Assembly: GCA_015711895.1 (NCBI GenBank)
Contig: MU158583.1
Location: 7,933-13,749, forward strand
Source of the DNA: Candidatus Solincola tengchongensis
GTDB taxonomy: Bacteria > Actinomycetota > Geothermincolia > Geothermincolales > RBG-13-55-18
Direction of reading: 5' to 3'
DNA length: 5,817 nt
Shown here: positions 4,544-5,817 of the stretch, in pieces
Layout of the letters: every line of letters begins with the position of its first letter
Numbering within the stretch: position 1 is the first letter of the stretch
Translations under genes and position numbers: made by a program
The notes under the pieces: model-generated
Told to the model about the DNA's origin: nothing
The model's input: the letters and a program-made list of their open reading frames with translations, nothing else
Databases searched by the model: none

Positions 4544-5817
4544 TCAATCTCCCAGGTCCAGTTCCATGCTCTGCGCTTGCTCCCTGAGCTCGCGGCGCAA
4601 TATCTTCCCCGCGGCACTGGCGGGTAAGGCCTCCACTATGCTTACCTTGCGCAGCTTCTTGTACTTGGCCAGCCTCTGGTTGGCATACTCCAGGAGCTCC
4701 TCCTCCGTGGCCTTTCCTCCGGGGACCAGTTCCACGAAGGCTATGGGGATGTCTCCGTACCTCTCGTGGTACTTCCCCACCACCGCCGACTGGGCCACGG
4801 CGGGGTGGGAATTCAGGACCTCCTCGAGGTCGCGCGGATAGACGTTGTACCCCTTGTAGATGAGCATGTCCTTCTTGCGGTCCACTATGTAGAGGTAACC
4901 GTCCTCGTCGAACTTGCCTATGTCTCCCGTGTACAGCCAGCCGTCCCGGAGCACGTCGGCCGTTTCCTCCGGTTTGTTCCAGTAACCCTTCATGACCTGC
5001 GGGCCCTTGATGCATATCTCCCCTATCTCCCCCACGGGCATCTCCTTCTCCCCCGTCTCGGGGTCCACGATCTTAATCTCCGTGTCCTGTACGGGAAGCC
5101 CCACGGACCCCAGGCGGAAGCCCTCCCGGCTGGGCGGATTTGCGGCGCAACCCATGGTGCATTCGGACAGGCCGTAGGCCTCGCATACCACCCCGGGTAT
5201 TTTCTCCTGCATGGTCTCCAGGAGGTGTCGCGGGATGGGTGCCGCCCCGGAGGCCACCATCTTGATCTCCGAGAGGTCCAGCTCCCGGAAGAGCGGGTTC
5301 TCCACCAGTTGCACGAAGAGCTGGGGAGCTCCGCCGAAGACCGTGGCACGGTACTTGTTTATGGCCAACAGGTACTCGGTGGGGTCGAAGCGCGGGAATA
5401 CCACCAGGGTGTTCCCTCCTATCATCTGCATGGTGAGGTAACCGATCACCCCCATGGCATGGAACCAGGGGACCACGATGAGGGAGACCTCCGTGCCTTC
5501 CCGGGTGGGATGGTCTTCGTCCCGATCCCCCTCCAGCCGTCTGATCCCGAATTTCCCGTCCCGGTAGTCCACGTCCCCCCCGCTGAACCAGTAGGCATAC
5601 TGGCAGCAGTTCACCACCGCGTTGTAGTGGGTGATCATGACCCCCTTGGGAGTGCCCGTGGTCCCCCCGGTATAGGCGATGTGGGCCAGGTCCTCCCTGA
5701 CGTCGAACTCCACCTGCGGCGGTTCCGGAGGGTGCTCCGCGAGCAGGGCCGAGAAGTCCATGGTCCCCTCCGGAGTGGGCTGCCTCTGGAGGAGCTTAGC
5801 CGGGGCGGACACCGGCG
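4544..5817 (-). CDS. Acyl-CoA synthetase (AMP-forming), N-terminus outside window
   Basis: Long- or medium-chain fatty-acid-CoA ligase of the ANL superfamily, which adenylates a carboxylic acid with ATP and transfers it to CoA. The frame is open to the window edge; the GTG at 5812 is internal, and about 120-150 residues of a roughly 550-residue protein are missing. Numbering from that GTG: YTGGTTGTPKG (47-57) is the phosphate-binding loop, VVPWFHAMG (113-121) the substrate-side motif, EAYGLSE (211-217) the adenine/Mg motif, GWLYTGD (291-297) holds the ribose-binding Asp, DRKKDMLIYKGYNVYP (311-326) is the hinge, and SAAGKILRREL (399-409) carries the catalytic Lys403. All core motifs are intact. 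Between TH (61-62) and FHAMG there are about 20 more residues than usual, rich in Asp, Arg and Gly (77-105). The gene is convergent with the thiolase operon and so separately transcribed. Acid chain length cannot be read from the sequence. Confidence 0.94.
   Translation of the reverse strand, partial: PVSAPAKLLQRQPTPEGTMDFSALLAEHPPEPPQVEFDVREDLAHIAYTGGTTGTPKGVMITHYNAVVNCCQYAYWFSGGDVDYRDGKFGIRRLEGDRDEDHPTREGTEVSLIVVPWFHAMGVIGYLTMQMIGGNTLVVFPRFDPTEYLLAINKYRATVFGGAPQLFVQLVENPLFRELDLSEIKMVASGAAPIPRHLLETMQEKIPGVVCEAYGLSECTMGCAANPPSREGFRLGSVGLPVQDTEIKIVDPETGEKEMPVGEIGEICIKGPQVMKGYWNKPEETADVLRDGWLYTGDIGKFDEDGYLYIVDRKKDMLIYKGYNVYPRDLEEVLNSHPAVAQSAVVGKYHERYGDIPIAFVELVPGGKATEEELLEYANQRLAKYKKLRKVSIVEALPASAAGKILRRELREQAQSMELDLGD

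Overview
The window looks like one end of a short-read (probably metagenomic) contig from a GC-rich bacterium. The first 36 bases are not genomic: they match the Illumina TruSeq/P5 adapter end at 32 of 36 positions, so biological sequence starts at about position 37 and the first gene is cut there by the assembly. Strong Shine-Dalgarno sequences (AAAGGAGGT, AGGAGGT) point to a bacterium. Cobalamin-dependent acyl-CoA mutase, SCP2-type thiolase and DUF35 genes together, with frequent AGG and ATA codons, would fit an anaerobic or thermophilic Actinobacteriota or Bacillota lineage. That placement is a low-confidence inference; no rRNA or marker gene is present.

Layout. (1) 1-36: adapter remnant. 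(2) 39-1391 (+): catalytic large subunit of a methylmalonyl-CoA-mutase-family enzyme, missing roughly its first 100 residues. (3) 1561-1974 (+): separate cobalamin-binding small subunit, after a 169-base gap holding a small hairpin. (4) 1975-2379: about 400 bases without a convincing gene, with a weak terminator-like hairpin plus T-tract and a weak -10-like box. (5) 2380-3645 (+): SCP2/SCPx-type thiolase, followed 4 bases later by (6) 3650-4066 (+): its usual partner, a DUF35 zinc-ribbon/OB-fold protein. (7) 4067-4543: convergent intergenic region with a 42-base AT-rich island, inverted repeats and possible traces of decayed coding sequence. (8) 5817-4544 (-): acyl-CoA synthetase (AMP-forming), N-terminus outside the window.

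How it may fit together. All the genes act on acyl-CoA thioesters. The synthetase would activate a carboxylic acid, the B12 mutase would rearrange the carbon skeleton of a branched or substituted acyl-CoA, and the thiolase-DUF35 pair would cleave (or form) a 3-ketoacyl-CoA. The synthetase is on the opposite strand, so it is a neighbour and not part of the same transcript. The intermediate dehydrogenase and hydratase steps are not in the window.

The most interesting signal is in the mutase. By eye, the active-site histidine of the SGYH motif (His244 in Propionibacterium methylmalonyl-CoA mutase) is Asn, the segment that carries substrate-binding Arg207 is rewritten and longer, and the small subunit has Ser-Cys-His where the B12 fold usually has Ser-x-Leu. 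The pair may therefore not be a methylmalonyl-CoA mutase but a mutase for another, unidentified acyl-CoA. These comparisons are from memory of the family, not a computed alignment.
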